This document shows, piece after piece, positions 44,441-53,948 of a stretch of DNA of 64,000 nt (its first letter is position 1; each line of letters starts with the position of its first letter). Under the pieces are notes generated by a model that saw only the letters and a list, made by a program, of their open reading frames with translations, did no database searches and had not been told where the DNA came from. The DNA comes from Sphingobacteriales bacterium 46-32. GTDB taxonomy: Bacteria > Bacteroidota > Bacteroidia > Chitinophagales > Chitinophagaceae. The position numbers and the translations under genes were made by a program. Location: the NCBI GenBank assembly GCA_001898485.1, contig MKTY01000012.1, positions 53,605 through 117,604 on the forward strand. Reading direction: 5' to 3'.

Positions 44441-45835
44441 ATGAACCAGAGACTTGCGACCTTACTCCGTATCAGTTTTGTCATTTTGGACCTGGTTGTT
44501 CTAAACCTTGTCTTCATTATCTGTCACCTCGCTTTTCGCGATCACCTGTCGCGTGAGCTTGAAATTCAGTATACTTATCTGTGGTTTTTCAGCAATGCCG
44601 CCTGGGTAGTTGCCAGCTGGGCCACCGGTATTTACCAGGATAACTATATATACTCTTTTGAAAAATTCTCCAAGCGCACGGTTTCGACTTATGCCTATTT
44701 TCTGGGGCTGTGCATGTTATATATCGTTTTTAATAAAAAGGCCGACATCTCGCGCCTGTTTCTGGTAAGTGTATTTGCCTCGTTCTCCATTTGCCTGCTC
44801 ATCAACCGGTTTTTACACCTGGCACTGCACAACCTCTTTCAAAGTAAGAATCATATTGTACGCAAGGTCATGATCATCGGATATAATGACCGTGCCAAAA
44901 AACTGGCGGAATACCTGGAACAGGAACCTGTAAAGACCGAAATCGTGGGTTTTTTTGAAGAGCCCGAAAATGTTACCGAACTCTCCCGCTACCCTATCAT
45001 TGGCGGACTGGGAGAAGACATTATTGAAACATCGAAGCAGCATAAGGTTACCGAAATCTTTTCTACGATTGCGCCGGAGCAACAGACTGGTATCTATAAG
45101 CTGATGACTCAGGCCGACCAGGCCTGTATCCGTTTCCGGATCATTCCCGACCTGAGCCATTTTATCCGCAAGCCGGTACATATCGATTATCTGAACGACC
45201 TGCCGGTGCTTTCACTCCGCAAAGAACCGCTGGATGATGTGGGTAACCGTATCAAGAAAAGGCTGTACGATATTGTAGTGAGTTCGCTGGTGATTCTGTT
45301 TATTCTCAGCTGGCTGGTACCCATCATTGCCATCCTGATCGTACTGGAGTCACGCGGTCCTGTATTTTTTGTACAGCAACGCAGCGGTAAAAATGGAAAG
45401 GCGTTCAATTGCATCAAGTTCAGGACTATGCGCGTCAATAAAGACGCCAATATGAAACAGGCCAGCAAAGGTGACGCCCGTATTACCCGCCTGGGTGCAT
45501 TTTTGCGTAAAAGCAGCCTGGATGAAATGCCCCAGTTTCTTAATGTATTTATGAGTGACATGAGTGTGGTAGGTCCGCGGCCCCATATGCTCAAGCATAC
45601 AGATGACTACTCCAAGGTGCTTAATCAATATATGATCCGCCATTTTCTGAAACCCGGCATTACCGGCTGGGCACAGATACATGGTTACCGCGGCGAGATC
45701 AAAATGTTTGAAGACATCAATAACCGTATCGAATACGATCTCTGGTATCTCGAAAACTGGAGCCTCTGGCTCGATACCCGCATCATCCTGATGACAGCGT
45801 TTAATATGGCGAAGGGAGAGAAAAACGCTTATTAA
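44441..45835 (+). CDS. Initiating polyprenyl-phosphate sugar transferase (WcaJ-like)
   Basis: 464 residues. Four or five N-terminal membrane spans (first 130 residues), a soluble CoA-binding-like domain (about 140-260, IIGYNDRAKKLAEYLEQ), another span (about 283-305), and the C-terminal sugar-transferase domain with FVQQRSGKNGKAFNCIKFRTM, SSLDEMPQFLNVF, VGPRPHM and KPGITGWAQIHG. It links the first sugar phosphate to undecaprenyl phosphate, starting repeat-unit synthesis. It lies apart from the main run, on the far side of the two giant genes, with its own upstream region. Confidence 0.93.
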   Translation: MNQRLATLLRISFVILDLVVLNLVFIICHLAFRDHLSRELEIQYTYLWFFSNAAWVVASWATGIYQDNYIYSFEKFSKRTVSTYAYFLGLCMLYIVFNKKADISRLFLVSVFASFSICLLINRFLHLALHNLFQSKNHIVRKVMIIGYNDRAKKLAEYLEQEPVKTEIVGFFEEPENVTELSRYPIIGGLGEDIIETSKQHKVTEIFSTIAPEQQTGIYKLMTQADQACIRFRIIPDLSHFIRKPVHIDYLNDLPVLSLRKEPLDDVGNRIKKRLYDIVVSSLVILFILSWLVPIIAILIVLESRGPVFFVQQRSGKNGKAFNCIKFRTMRVNKDANMKQASKGDARITRLGAFLRKSSLDEMPQFLNVFMSDMSVVGPRPHMLKHTDDYSKVLNQYMIRHFLKPGITGWAQIHGYRGEIKMFEDINNRIEYDLWYLENWSLWLDTRIILMTAFNMAKGEKNAY

Positions 45836-45859
45836 TGTGCTGATGTGCTAATGTGCTGA
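45836..45859 (+). repeat. Three TGTGCTRA 8-mers
   Basis: TGTGCTGA, TGTGCTAA, TGTGCTGA immediately after the WcaJ-like stop codon. With the minus-sense block at 45991-46070 they form an inverted pair about 130 bp apart. Confidence 0.9.
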
Positions 45860-46174
45860 TGAGATAATTTCTGCTTACTTGTACAACCCATTAGTAAATG
45901 AAATAGCCAACTTCAGCACATTGAGCCAGGCTGTTAATCTGGATTAAATGTATATCCAGAAATTATCAGATTGATCAATCCAAAACCCATCAGCACATTA
46001 GCATATCAGCACATTAGCACATCAGCACATTAGCACATTAGCACATCAGCACATCAGCACATTAGCATATTACACCCCGGCTTTCCTCCATTTCATCACC
46101 GCCTTCCGGCAGTTCAAACAGTATGAACTATTCCTGATTTCTTCGCAGTTCTATCTTGCCCCAAAAAATAAATC
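45860..46174. other. Gap after the exopolysaccharide locus
   Basis: About 315 bp without a gene. Apart from the 8-mer block (45991-46070) it holds TATCTTGC at about 46154, a weak -7-like box 20 bp before the OmpA-family gene. Confidence 0.4.
45991..46070 (-). repeat. Ten TGTGCTRA-type 8-mers, minus sense
   Basis: Ten contiguous 8-mers, CAGCACAT or TAGCACAT (two read TAGCATAT), on the plus strand: the reverse complement of TGTGCTGA/ATGTGCTA. Confidence 0.95.
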
Positions 46175-47467
46175 ATGACAAGGGCATTACTACTACTGCT
46201 TATCACTTTTACATTGAGTACTGGGGTACAGGCCCAGTTTGGCAACCTGCTCAAAAAGGCAAAAGACAAAACAAAAGACCGTATCGACAACAAAGTCGAT
46301 AAAGAAATGGATAAAGCACTGGATAAAGCCGAAGGGAAAAAACCTGCTGCCGGCAACAGCAACAATAATGCTGCAGGTGGAGAAACAGAAGAAGAAAAGA
46401 CAGAACCGGCGGAAGCACCGTTGAAGAGTTTTTCCAAATTTGACTTTATACCCGGCGACTCCATCCTTTATGCAGAAGACTTTCAGCAGGATCAGATCGG
46501 CGAATTGCCCCTCAACTGGAATACCAGTGGGACCGGCGAAGTCATGACCCTCGATAAATATCCCGGCAACTGGCTGCGTGTACACAAACGCTTCACTTAC
46601 CTGAGTGGCAATAAAAACCAGTTTGGCGACAATTACACTATTGAGTTTGACGCAATCCTGCAACTGAAAAACAATGGATGGATGTATCCAGAGCTTGAAT
46701 TCGGTGTTTTCTCAAGTGGTGATAAATCAAATCAGGAAAATGAATTCCTGAAAAACAATAACACCTATGGCAGTTTATATGCTACGCTCTCTCCTGGCGA
46801 ATCCGGTAACAGTAAGGTTCGTGTAAACTCCTACGCAAAGAATACAAATCATTATGCCAGCGAACCGAAAATGTATGAAGCAATCGAAAAGAATTATGGC
46901 AAACCAATCCATATTTCCATGCAGGTACAGAAAGAGCGCTTCCGCATGTGGATCAACAGTGATAAGATATTTGATGCACCAAGAGCAGTGCCGCCCGGTA
47001 TTGTAATGAATCAGCTGCTTTTTGAAGTCAGCAGTACCAATTACGCCGAAGAGCAATATGCTATTTATATCGGAAACATCAAAGTAGCTACCGGCAAACC
47101 CGATACCCGTCATAAACTGATTGAAGAAGGCAAATTCACCACGCACGGCATCCTGTTTGACTTCCAGAGTGCTGTGATAAAGCCCGAATCGTACGCTGTT
47201 GTGAAAGACATTGCCGGGGTACTGAAAGAAAATAGCGGTATTCGTGTAAAAGTGCTGGGACATACCAGCAGCGATGGCGATGACAACGCTAATATGGAAC
47301 TGTCACGCAAACGCGCTGCAGCGGTAAAAGATCTGCTGGTATCCGAATTTGGCATCGATGCCGGTCGTATCGAAACGGAAGGAAAAGGAGAAACACAGCC
47401 TATTGCCGATAATAAAACACGTGAAGGGAAAATAGCTAACCGCCGTGTTGAATTTGTGAAACTGTAA
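46175..47467 (+). CDS. OmpA-family outer-membrane/periplasmic protein
   Basis: 430 residues. Signal peptide (about 1-21, ending VQAQ), then a charged helical stretch rich in Lys and Asp (about 25-60), an Asn/Glu-rich linker, a beta-rich middle domain (about 85-305) that resembles a laminin-G-like sandwich, and a C-terminal OmpA domain (about 315-430) with LGHTSSDGDDNANMELSRKR and ANRRVEFVKL. The OmpA domain should bind peptidoglycan; the middle domain's ligand is unknown. The next gene starts 19 bp downstream on the same strand. Confidence 0.9.
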   Translation: MTRALLLLLITFTLSTGVQAQFGNLLKKAKDKTKDRIDNKVDKEMDKALDKAEGKKPAAGNSNNNAAGGETEEEKTEPAEAPLKSFSKFDFIPGDSILYAEDFQQDQIGELPLNWNTSGTGEVMTLDKYPGNWLRVHKRFTYLSGNKNQFGDNYTIEFDAILQLKNNGWMYPELEFGVFSSGDKSNQENEFLKNNNTYGSLYATLSPGESGNSKVRVNSYAKNTNHYASEPKMYEAIEKNYGKPIHISMQVQKERFRMWINSDKIFDAPRAVPPGIVMNQLLFEVSSTNYAEEQYAIYIGNIKVATGKPDTRHKLIEEGKFTTHGILFDFQSAVIKPESYAVVKDIAGVLKENSGIRVKVLGHTSSDGDDNANMELSRKRAAAVKDLLVSEFGIDAGRIETEGKGETQPIADNKTREGKIANRRVEFVKL

Positions 47468-47486
47468 CCCTGAATATTGTACCATT

Positions 47487-48560
47487 ATGCATTCCCGGTT
47501 ATTATTTTTCTTGCTGAGCCTGCTAATGTTTGAGCCAGGGTATACAAGCGAAAAAACGGATGCAGGCCCGTTGGTAGTGATGACGGACATCAACCGGGTG
47601 ATCACTGCCGGCACTGCTGCCAGAATGAGGATAGGACTATCACGCGAAGGGCGTCCGGTTGAAGCCTGGTATTTTCCGGGCACAAGCCGGGAGCGCGCAC
47701 TGGTCATCGGTGGCGTGCATGGTTCGGAGTTGTCGTCGACCGAAGTGGCTGATGCACTGATCCGGCAATTGCGTGAGCAGGAAAAACCTTATTATTCCGT
47801 GATCGTGATTCCCTGTTTGTTTCCCGACAATGCAGCCAGGGCCGGTATGCAACCACAGCAACTGGGTTCCGTCAAAAATATCGGCCGGTATACCCATGCC
47901 GCCGCTACTGATCCCAACCGCCAGATGCCCACACCCGGACATGCTTTTGATGCAGCTACGGGGCTGGATCATATCGGCCGCAGCATTGAATGGGAAAATC
48001 AGTTATTACTCGATCTTATTTCCCGGTTTCGTCCATCGCGGATTGCCAGTTTACATGCTATCCGGAATACAGGCTATGGCGGTATTTATGCCGATCCGCG
48101 TACAGACCACCTGGGACTGGCACTTGGTTATGCTTCAGACAGCTCGCTGGCTGTAGACATGGCACGTCATGCACAACTGGCTGGAGCGAATGTAAAAGGC
48201 AATAAACTGGAGGCAAGACCCACTGCTCTTTATTATAAAGATCCCGCGCCGGTACTGCCAGGTCAGTGGCAGGCACGCAATATGACCGGCTCTGCTTTGC
48301 GCGGTGGCCGTGGCAGTGGTGTATCGCTGGGTACCTGGGGCACCACAGCCATAGCCTGGGAATCTGACAGCACCCGCAACCGTGATGCCATGCGTGTGCT
48401 GACCATCGAATTTCCCGGAGCCCGGCGTCCCGATGACTATACCAATGCATCGGACATGGCACTATGTAACCAACAGGTGCTGGCATTTGCCGGAGCACTT
48501 TATCATATTTTCCTCGGTCCTTATTATACGGAGAAGCCCCCGTTTGAATTAGTGTCCTGA
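47487..48560 (+). CDS. Secreted M14-type zinc carboxypeptidase-like protein
   Basis: 357 residues with a probable signal peptide (about 1-20). The M14-type zinc site starts with GGVHGSELSSTEVADAL (His and Glu ligands, near residues 77-80) and the third ligand is probably His in IASLHAIRNTG. The region after GRSIEWENQLLLDL fits the murein-peptide amidase / succinylglutamate desuccinylase-like branch. It may trim cell-wall peptides. It follows the OmpA gene closely and ends at a terminator (48588). Confidence 0.82.
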   Translation: MHSRLLFFLLSLLMFEPGYTSEKTDAGPLVVMTDINRVITAGTAARMRIGLSREGRPVEAWYFPGTSRERALVIGGVHGSELSSTEVADALIRQLREQEKPYYSVIVIPCLFPDNAARAGMQPQQLGSVKNIGRYTHAAATDPNRQMPTPGHAFDAATGLDHIGRSIEWENQLLLDLISRFRPSRIASLHAIRNTGYGGIYADPRTDHLGLALGYASDSSLAVDMARHAQLAGANVKGNKLEARPTALYYKDPAPVLPGQWQARNMTGSALRGGRGSGVSLGTWGTTAIAWESDSTRNRDAMRVLTIEFPGARRPDDYTNASDMALCNQQVLAFAGALYHIFLGPYYTEKPPFELVS

Positions 48561-48587
48561 CAGGAAAACCCATTAATCCGAACCTTT

Positions 48588-48614
48588 AAACCGCCCCGTA
48601 AGGCGGTTTTTATT
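48588..48614 (+). terminator. Terminator after the M14-like gene
   Basis: AAACCGCC (48588-48595) pairs with GGCGGTTT (48602-48609) around a short loop, followed by TTTATTTT. Confidence 0.85.
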
Positions 48615-48724
48615 TTGCTCAATTCATGCAGGCATTGCTACAGTCTACACGCTACGCCGTTGCCGCAGGCCTGCCCCTCAACCTATCTTGCAGGCAATTA
48701 ACCTGACAACCTTATTTAATTCAC

Positions 48725-49192
48725 ATGGGAATCAAAATCGCATTATTCATCACCTTTCTGCTCTATGCTGCTGTGATCAGCCAGAGTTTTTTTTATCTGC
48801 TGGGTATGACCAGCGTGACCCGAAGGCTACAGGCCGCTTCATATATTGAAGCCCGCCAACTGCTCGACAGCAGCCTTCGGCCAACCCTCAGTGGAGTTTA
48901 CTATGCTACGCTCCTATCGTCTATAGTACTGGTAACACTTTGTGTTACCAATCCTTCCGGCTTACTTTTTATCAGCGCTATTGTAGCACTGCTGGCAATT
49001 ATTATTGATATTATCATTACCTTGAAAGGCAATAGGCCGCTGAATGAAATCATCAATAGCTGGAGCACGGCCACCTATCCCCCCAACTGGAATCAATACC
49101 GTAATCGCTGGTTAACTTTTTATCAGGCCAGGCAGGTGGTGAACCTCAGCGGTTTTCTCGCACTGCTCACTGGCATGATATTCGGCAACTGA
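48725..49192 (+). CDS. DUF1772-like integral membrane protein
   Basis: 155 residues with four hydrophobic segments (about 5-25, 58-75, 82-100, 135-152). The loop GNRPLNEIINSW followed by NWNQYRNRWLTFYQARQV near the end matches the DUF1772/anthrone-oxygenase-like pattern, in which Asn, Trp and Arg are conserved. Enzymatic activity has been shown for only a few relatives, so the function here is open. It precedes a cytochrome c gene by 33 bp and may be in the same transcript. Confidence 0.75.
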   Translation: MGIKIALFITFLLYAAVISQSFFYLLGMTSVTRRLQAASYIEARQLLDSSLRPTLSGVYYATLLSSIVLVTLCVTNPSGLLFISAIVALLAIIIDIIITLKGNRPLNEIINSWSTATYPPNWNQYRNRWLTFYQARQVVNLSGFLALLTGMIFGN

Positions 49193-49225
49193 AATCAACT
49201 AAACTAAACCAACAACCTATACACA

Positions 49226-49816
49226 ATGAAAAGAACGTTTCTTGTACTTGCCGCCATCGCCGGCACCACGGCCATTGCTTTGCTGGCCTGCAACTCACAA
49301 CCTGCTGCTGCCGAAAGCACGGTCATCAGCCAGGACAGCCTGATAAAACGGGGCAGCTACCTGGTAAGTGGCCTTGGCTGCGATGACTGTCATACTTCAA
49401 AAAAAATGGGACCTAAAGGTCCGGAGCTGGACATGGAACATCGTTTTGGCGGCCATCTGGCCAATATCCCTCTTGGCAAAATCGACACGAGTGTGATGAG
49501 CCAGGGCTGGGTATTATTTAATTTAACCAACACCGCAACAGTTGGCCCCTGGGGTATTTCCTATGCAGCTAATATCAGCTCAGACGAAACCGGTATCGGC
49601 TCCTGGTCTGAAGATCAATTCAAAATTGCCCTGCGCAAAGGCAAGTATAAAGGCATGAATGAAAGCCGTCCGCTGATGCCCCCCATGCCCTGGCAGAACT
49701 ACGGTCAGCTTAATGACGATGATCTGAAAGCCATCTTTGCATTCCTGAAGAGCACTAAACCGGTAAACAATGTGGTGCCTGCGTATACGCCGCCGAATGA
49801 GATGAAAGTAAAATAA
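49226..49816 (+). CDS. Membrane-anchored c-type cytochrome
   Basis: 196 residues. The signal sequence ends with LLACNS, a lipobox, so it is probably a lipoprotein facing the periplasm. One heme-c site is visible, CDDCH (near residue 51), in a context GSYLVSGLGCDDCHTSKKMG like cytochrome c subunits of dehydrogenases. A later MPPMPWQNYGQLNDDDLKAI supplies the likely Met ligand and the final helix. It would carry electrons between a periplasmic dehydrogenase and the respiratory chain. Its partner is not in the window. Confidence 0.88.
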   Translation: MKRTFLVLAAIAGTTAIALLACNSQPAAAESTVISQDSLIKRGSYLVSGLGCDDCHTSKKMGPKGPELDMEHRFGGHLANIPLGKIDTSVMSQGWVLFNLTNTATVGPWGISYAANISSDETGIGSWSEDQFKIALRKGKYKGMNESRPLMPPMPWQNYGQLNDDDLKAIFAFLKSTKPVNNVVPAYTPPNEMKVK

Positions 49817-49937
49817 GGTAAAAGGCAGAAGGTAAAGAGCTGTAGGCGGAAAGGAATAGATAAGATTCAATTCGTTTATCTTTTACCCTAAATCCTTCAT
49901 CGCTGACCTTTTGCCTTCGACCCTTCACCTTCGACCT
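49817..49937. repeat. AAGGTAAAAGGC / GACCTTTTGCCTTC module pair
   Basis: Left arm built of AAGGTAAAAGGCAGAAGGTAAA, right arm of GACCTTTTGCCTTCGACCCTTCACC: an imperfect inverted arrangement directly before the terminator at 49938. A similar arrangement lies at 59884-59970. Confidence 0.6.
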
Positions 49938-49966
49938 AAAAAAACCGCGCTGAGCGCGGTTTTTTT
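49938..49966. terminator. Bidirectional terminator, cytochrome / hemerythrin
   Basis: AAAAAAACCGCGC (49938-49950), loop TGA, GCGCGGTTTTTTT (49954-49966), between the convergent gene ends at 49816 and 49968. Confidence 0.9.
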
Positions 49967-49967
49967 A

Positions 49968-50648
49968 TTATGCCATCATTGCTCCATCTGTCATTTTCTC
50001 CAGCACCTGCCTGAAACGAACTGCCGACAATTCTTTTTCCACGCTCTGGAATAATTGCTGAAATGCCGGCTCGGGCGCATGCAGTTCAGCTTCTTTTAAC
50101 CACTGGCTGATCTCGGCATTATGCAGTCCACGGATCATCCAGCGGCTGAAACGCGCCATATCCTCCGGTACAATCGCCGATACGATCTGTTGCGTAATAG
50201 CATGCAATTCATGATCCTGATAGTATCGGTGCAGAATAGGGTTGATTACAGACTCTTCTTTAGCCATATGCTCCAGGTTAAATAACATAAATGCAATAAA
50301 TGCTTCCTGTACATGACGGCCGGCTTCCAGGCGGGCTGCAACACCCGTAGCTGCCTCACAGGCAGCAATAGCCTGATCAAGTAATTCGCCCAGTTCGTGA
50401 TCCTTAACATGTTCCTGCTCAAACGCATCTGCCACAGATGGTTCAAATTTTTCGACTGCCGGAAACACATAGGTGTCTTCACTATGTGCATGCTTATTAA
50501 AAAGATAAATTACTTCCTGGAGTTGCGCCAGGGATTCGCGGGCCTGTACAGCATCGTCAAATTCTGTGTGCTGCAGGCAAAGTGCGGTTTCATAGAGCAT
50601 GGCCCGTAAGCCTTTGTGCACCTGATGAAACATGTTGTACCGTTGCAT
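49968..50648 (-). CDS. Hemerythrin domain-containing protein
   Basis: 226 residues. A four-helix hemerythrin-like domain covers the first 170, with the di-iron ligand pattern visible: HQVHKGLRAML (His near 8), NKHAHSEDTYVFPAVE (His and Glu), FEQEHVKDH (His) and NLEHMAKEESVINP (His, Glu). Roles known for relatives are oxygen, nitric oxide or iron sensing and handling. The C-terminal 55 residues add a helical tail. It is convergent with the cytochrome gene and shares its terminator. Cytoplasmic: no signal peptide. Confidence 0.88.
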   Translation of the reverse strand: MQRYNMFHQVHKGLRAMLYETALCLQHTEFDDAVQARESLAQLQEVIYLFNKHAHSEDTYVFPAVEKFEPSVADAFEQEHVKDHELGELLDQAIAACEAATGVAARLEAGRHVQEAFIAFMLFNLEHMAKEESVINPILHRYYQDHELHAITQQIVSAIVPEDMARFSRWMIRGLHNAEISQWLKEAELHAPEPAFQQLFQSVEKELSAVRFRQVLEKMTDGAMMA

Positions 50649-50856
50649 AACGAAGGTTTAATGATTAATAATTTAAGCCCGGCAAAATTGACAGCCTGTA
50701 TGCCTGGAGACAAGCGGCAATAGCATGAGCTGCAATAAATGCCGGGCCAACTGTATTTAATAAGGAGTGCCGGTCAATTCAGGCGGGTTTTGAGGCAATC
50801 CAACCACGATACTGACAATTCAGGAGTAAAATCCGGCTATTTGATGCGGGCCTAAG

Positions 50857-50864
50857 TATATTTG
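50857..50864 (+). promoter_or_regulatory. -7 box overlapping the first start codon of the propeller sensor
   Basis: TATATTTG matches TAnnTTTG and contains the TTG at 50862. If it is the promoter, translation would begin at a later codon such as the TTG at 50883. Confidence 0.45.
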
Positions 50865-53800
50865 ACTATACAAGCACATACCTTGCGATACCTGTTTTTT
50901 CTAACTGCCTTTTTCCTGCTAGCGGATTGCTGTGGCTTAAATGCCCAGGATGCCCGTCAGTACTCCTTTACCCATTATGGCGCTTCGGCCGGGCTTACCT
51001 CAAATGAAGGGAGGGCAGTTTTGCATGACCGGGATGGTTATGTATGGATCGGCACCAACAACGGCCTACTGCGCTACGATGGCGCCCGCTTTATCTCATT
51101 GCGCCACGACAAAGACAACCCGCTTTCACTGCCGCATAATTTCGTCATTCAACTGCTAACCGATACCAATGGCCTCATCTGGGTACTCTGCGGCGACAAT
51201 AAGGTAGCCATCTTCAATCCGCGCCGGATGGAGTTTACTCCCGTACCGGTTCGTTTCAAACGCGTTTCTTCCCGGATGGCAATAAAAAAACTGGTAAAAG
51301 ACGAATATGGCAATGTAATGCTGGTTGCTGCCAGAAGTGAATTGCTTACCTGGAATGCAGAGCGTGGCGATATGTCGTCTGACTATAATTTCATTCCGTT
51401 GCCAACCGATGTGGAACCGGTTGACGTCTGCCAGCAACCAGGCAACAGACGCTACTGGATCTCCGGGCAAAAAGGACTGCTTATCTATAACCGCGATAAG
51501 CAAACCCTCAGCTCACGTAATAATAATATAGAAAGGGAAGCCATTCTTCAGCTGATTGATTCTACTGCTATACCCTATGGTCTTTTCTTTGACAAATCGA
51601 AAAGGCTTTGGTTCAATTACTGGGGTCCGGGTTTCCCTTATGTAAACTGTTATAATCCTAAAAAGCAGCAATTCCTGCTGCAGAAATTTGAGTTTATTAC
51701 ACAGATCAAATCCTATTATGAAACACATGGCTTCATGCAGCAGCAGGATGGCACCATCTGGCTGCGTGGCGTTGGCGTACTGGCCCAGTATCTCGAAGCT
51801 GAAAACAAATTTCAGCTGGTCTATAACGGCTATATGAATGAACAGAGCATTGTCTATGAAGAAGTGACCTCGTTTTGTGAAGACAATGACAATAATATCT
51901 GGCTCACCACTAACAATAACGGACTCTACCGTTTCAATCCTGCTGAACAGTATTTTACCAATGTCCGGCATATCAACCGCCTGTCGGGTGTGAGTGGCAA
52001 GGGCGGCGTATTGAGTTTTACCAATCTGCCTTCCGGCGACCTGCTTGTCACTACCTGGGGAGATGGTATTTACCGTTATGATCAGCAGCTCAATCTCAAG
52101 CCGCTGAATATTGGCGGCATGAGCGAAAAAAAGAATGCTACCGTCTGGGGTACTACACTGAACCACGATAGCAGCATACTTTGGATGGGCTGTCAGCCCG
52201 GCATTATTGCCTATGATCTCCGCCGCAATACTTCCCGCTATTATGATCCGGCGATCTTAAAACACCGTACTGTGAGACAGGTACGCGAAGACCGCAAGGG
52301 TTTCCTATGGATCGGTACCGAAGGCATTGGTCTGTTTCGCTGGGATCCTGTGCAGGGCAGTCAAAAATTTGAAGACGGGATAATACCTGTAAAAGATGTG
52401 CCTCCCACTTCCATCGCTCACATCTATATCGATTCAAAAGGTTATATCTGGGTAGCCAGTGTGGGACTGGGTGTATACATCTTCAACCCCAACGACGGAA
52501 GCCTTGCACAGCACCTGCCTGCCATTGACTCCAACGGCAGGAGCACACCGGTTGAGCCGGTCGTTTCTATCACAGAATACAACGACAGCATCATGGTGCT
52601 GGCCGGCGGCACCGGCGTACACCTGTATAACCGCGTCACGCGGAAACTGCGAACAGTAGGCACGCCTGAAACAATTTCCGGAGTGGTATCTGCCGTAGAA
52701 AAAGATGAAGCCAGCGGCTACCTCTGGGTATCTACCACTCAGGGGCTTTACCGTGTAAATATCTATAACCGCATCTTTGTGCATTTTGACCGGGTCGATG
52801 GCATCGCCGATGACCGGTTTCTGGTGGCAGCTTCCGCCAAACTGCCGGGGGGACGACTGGCTTTTGGTGCCGACAATCAGTTTACTGTTTTTAATCCCGG
52901 TGAGGTGCGAATCAACAACGCCACCCCTCCCATTACGATTACAGGATTTTCGCTGATGGGCAAACCACTGCTGGTAGATTCACTGCTTAATCTAAAACGA
53001 ATTGAATTATCCTATAAACAGAACTCCATCACCATTAGCTTCTCGGGCCTCAATTTCAACGGAGCTTACCTCACCCGTTATAAACTGGAAGGAGTTGATG
53101 AAGACTGGCGCGTATCAGATAAAGCCAACCAGGCCGTGTATACCTATCTCCCATCCGGCACCTACACTTTCATAGCCAAAAGTGAAGATGCGGACGGTAA
53201 AGAAGGGCCTTATATTACCCGCGTATCGATTCGCATAGCCCCGCCCTTCTGGCAAACCTGGTGGTTTTATGGATTGATTGTGCTCTTTGCCACCTCCGTA
53301 CTTTACTGGATTGACCGCGAGCGTATTCGCCGGCTCAATGAACTGCAGCGCATACGGTCAGAAATTGCGACCAACCTGCATGAAGATGTAACTACTACAC
53401 TCAGCAATATCAACCTGCTGGGTGAGATGGCCAAGATAAAAGCCGACAAGGATATTGACCGCTCAAAAGAATATATAGACCAGATTAGTGTAAAGAGTCA
53501 CAATATGATCATTGCCATGGATGATATTCTCTGGAGTATCGATCCCCAAAACGACAGTATGGAAAAAACCATTCTGCGGATGATGGAGTACACCGACTCA
53601 TTAAAAAACAGGCATGCGGCTACCATTCAACTAAGCGTAGATAAAAAAGTACAGTCACTGAAACTGGATATGAAGATCAGGCATGAATTTTTCCTGATCT
53701 TTAAGGAGGGACTGAAAATGATTGTGCAATATGCCGAAGGCCGCAACACACTGATCAATATAGACCTGTTCAAAAACAGACTTTCTTTAAAACTGCAGGA

Positions 53801-53948
53801 TTCCACTGCCCGGCTGGACACCAATCTTCCCGAAATAGAAGCCATTATCCGCAGCATAAATACACATGCAGCTGCATTGCATGCCGAATCAGACATTCAA
53901 TACGACCGGAGTGGGATAGCGGTGTTGCTGATGGTGCCGGTAAAGTAA
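50862..53948 (+). CDS. Two-component propeller sensor with degenerate kinase domain
   Basis: 1028 residues from the TTG at 50862; a TTG at 50883 would give a cleaner signal peptide (MRYLFFLTAFFLLADCCG) and avoids the -7 box. Many propeller repeats (GYVWIGTNNGLLRYDG, GFLWIGTEGIGLF, GYLWVSTTQGLYR) fill about 35-690, then comes a Y_Y_Y-type Ig domain, a membrane span (about 803-822) and a HisKA_3-like helix with NLHEDVTTTLSNINLLGEM (His near 840). The ATPase part is degenerate: the N-box reads EGLKMIVQYAEG without its Asn, and no DxGxG or GxGL box is visible. It probably senses a glycan outside; signalling may not use its own kinase activity. Confidence 0.85.
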   Translation: MTIQAHTLRYLFFLTAFFLLADCCGLNAQDARQYSFTHYGASAGLTSNEGRAVLHDRDGYVWIGTNNGLLRYDGARFISLRHDKDNPLSLPHNFVIQLLTDTNGLIWVLCGDNKVAIFNPRRMEFTPVPVRFKRVSSRMAIKKLVKDEYGNVMLVAARSELLTWNAERGDMSSDYNFIPLPTDVEPVDVCQQPGNRRYWISGQKGLLIYNRDKQTLSSRNNNIEREAILQLIDSTAIPYGLFFDKSKRLWFNYWGPGFPYVNCYNPKKQQFLLQKFEFITQIKSYYETHGFMQQQDGTIWLRGVGVLAQYLEAENKFQLVYNGYMNEQSIVYEEVTSFCEDNDNNIWLTTNNNGLYRFNPAEQYFTNVRHINRLSGVSGKGGVLSFTNLPSGDLLVTTWGDGIYRYDQQLNLKPLNIGGMSEKKNATVWGTTLNHDSSILWMGCQPGIIAYDLRRNTSRYYDPAILKHRTVRQVREDRKGFLWIGTEGIGLFRWDPVQGSQKFEDGIIPVKDVPPTSIAHIYIDSKGYIWVASVGLGVYIFNPNDGSLAQHLPAIDSNGRSTPVEPVVSITEYNDSIMVLAGGTGVHLYNRVTRKLRTVGTPETISGVVSAVEKDEASGYLWVSTTQGLYRVNIYNRIFVHFDRVDGIADDRFLVAASAKLPGGRLAFGADNQFTVFNPGEVRINNATPPITITGFSLMGKPLLVDSLLNLKRIELSYKQNSITISFSGLNFNGAYLTRYKLEGVDEDWRVSDKANQAVYTYLPSGTYTFIAKSEDADGKEGPYITRVSIRIAPPFWQTWWFYGLIVLFATSVLYWIDRERIRRLNELQRIRSEIATNLHEDVTTTLSNINLLGEMAKIKADKDIDRSKEYIDQISVKSHNMIIAMDDILWSIDPQNDSMEKTILRMMEYTDSLKNRHAATIQLSVDKKVQSLKLDMKIRHEFFLIFKEGLKMIVQYAEGRNTLINIDLFKNRLSLKLQDSTARLDTNLPEIEAIIRSINTHAAALHAESDIQYDRSGIAVLLMVPVK

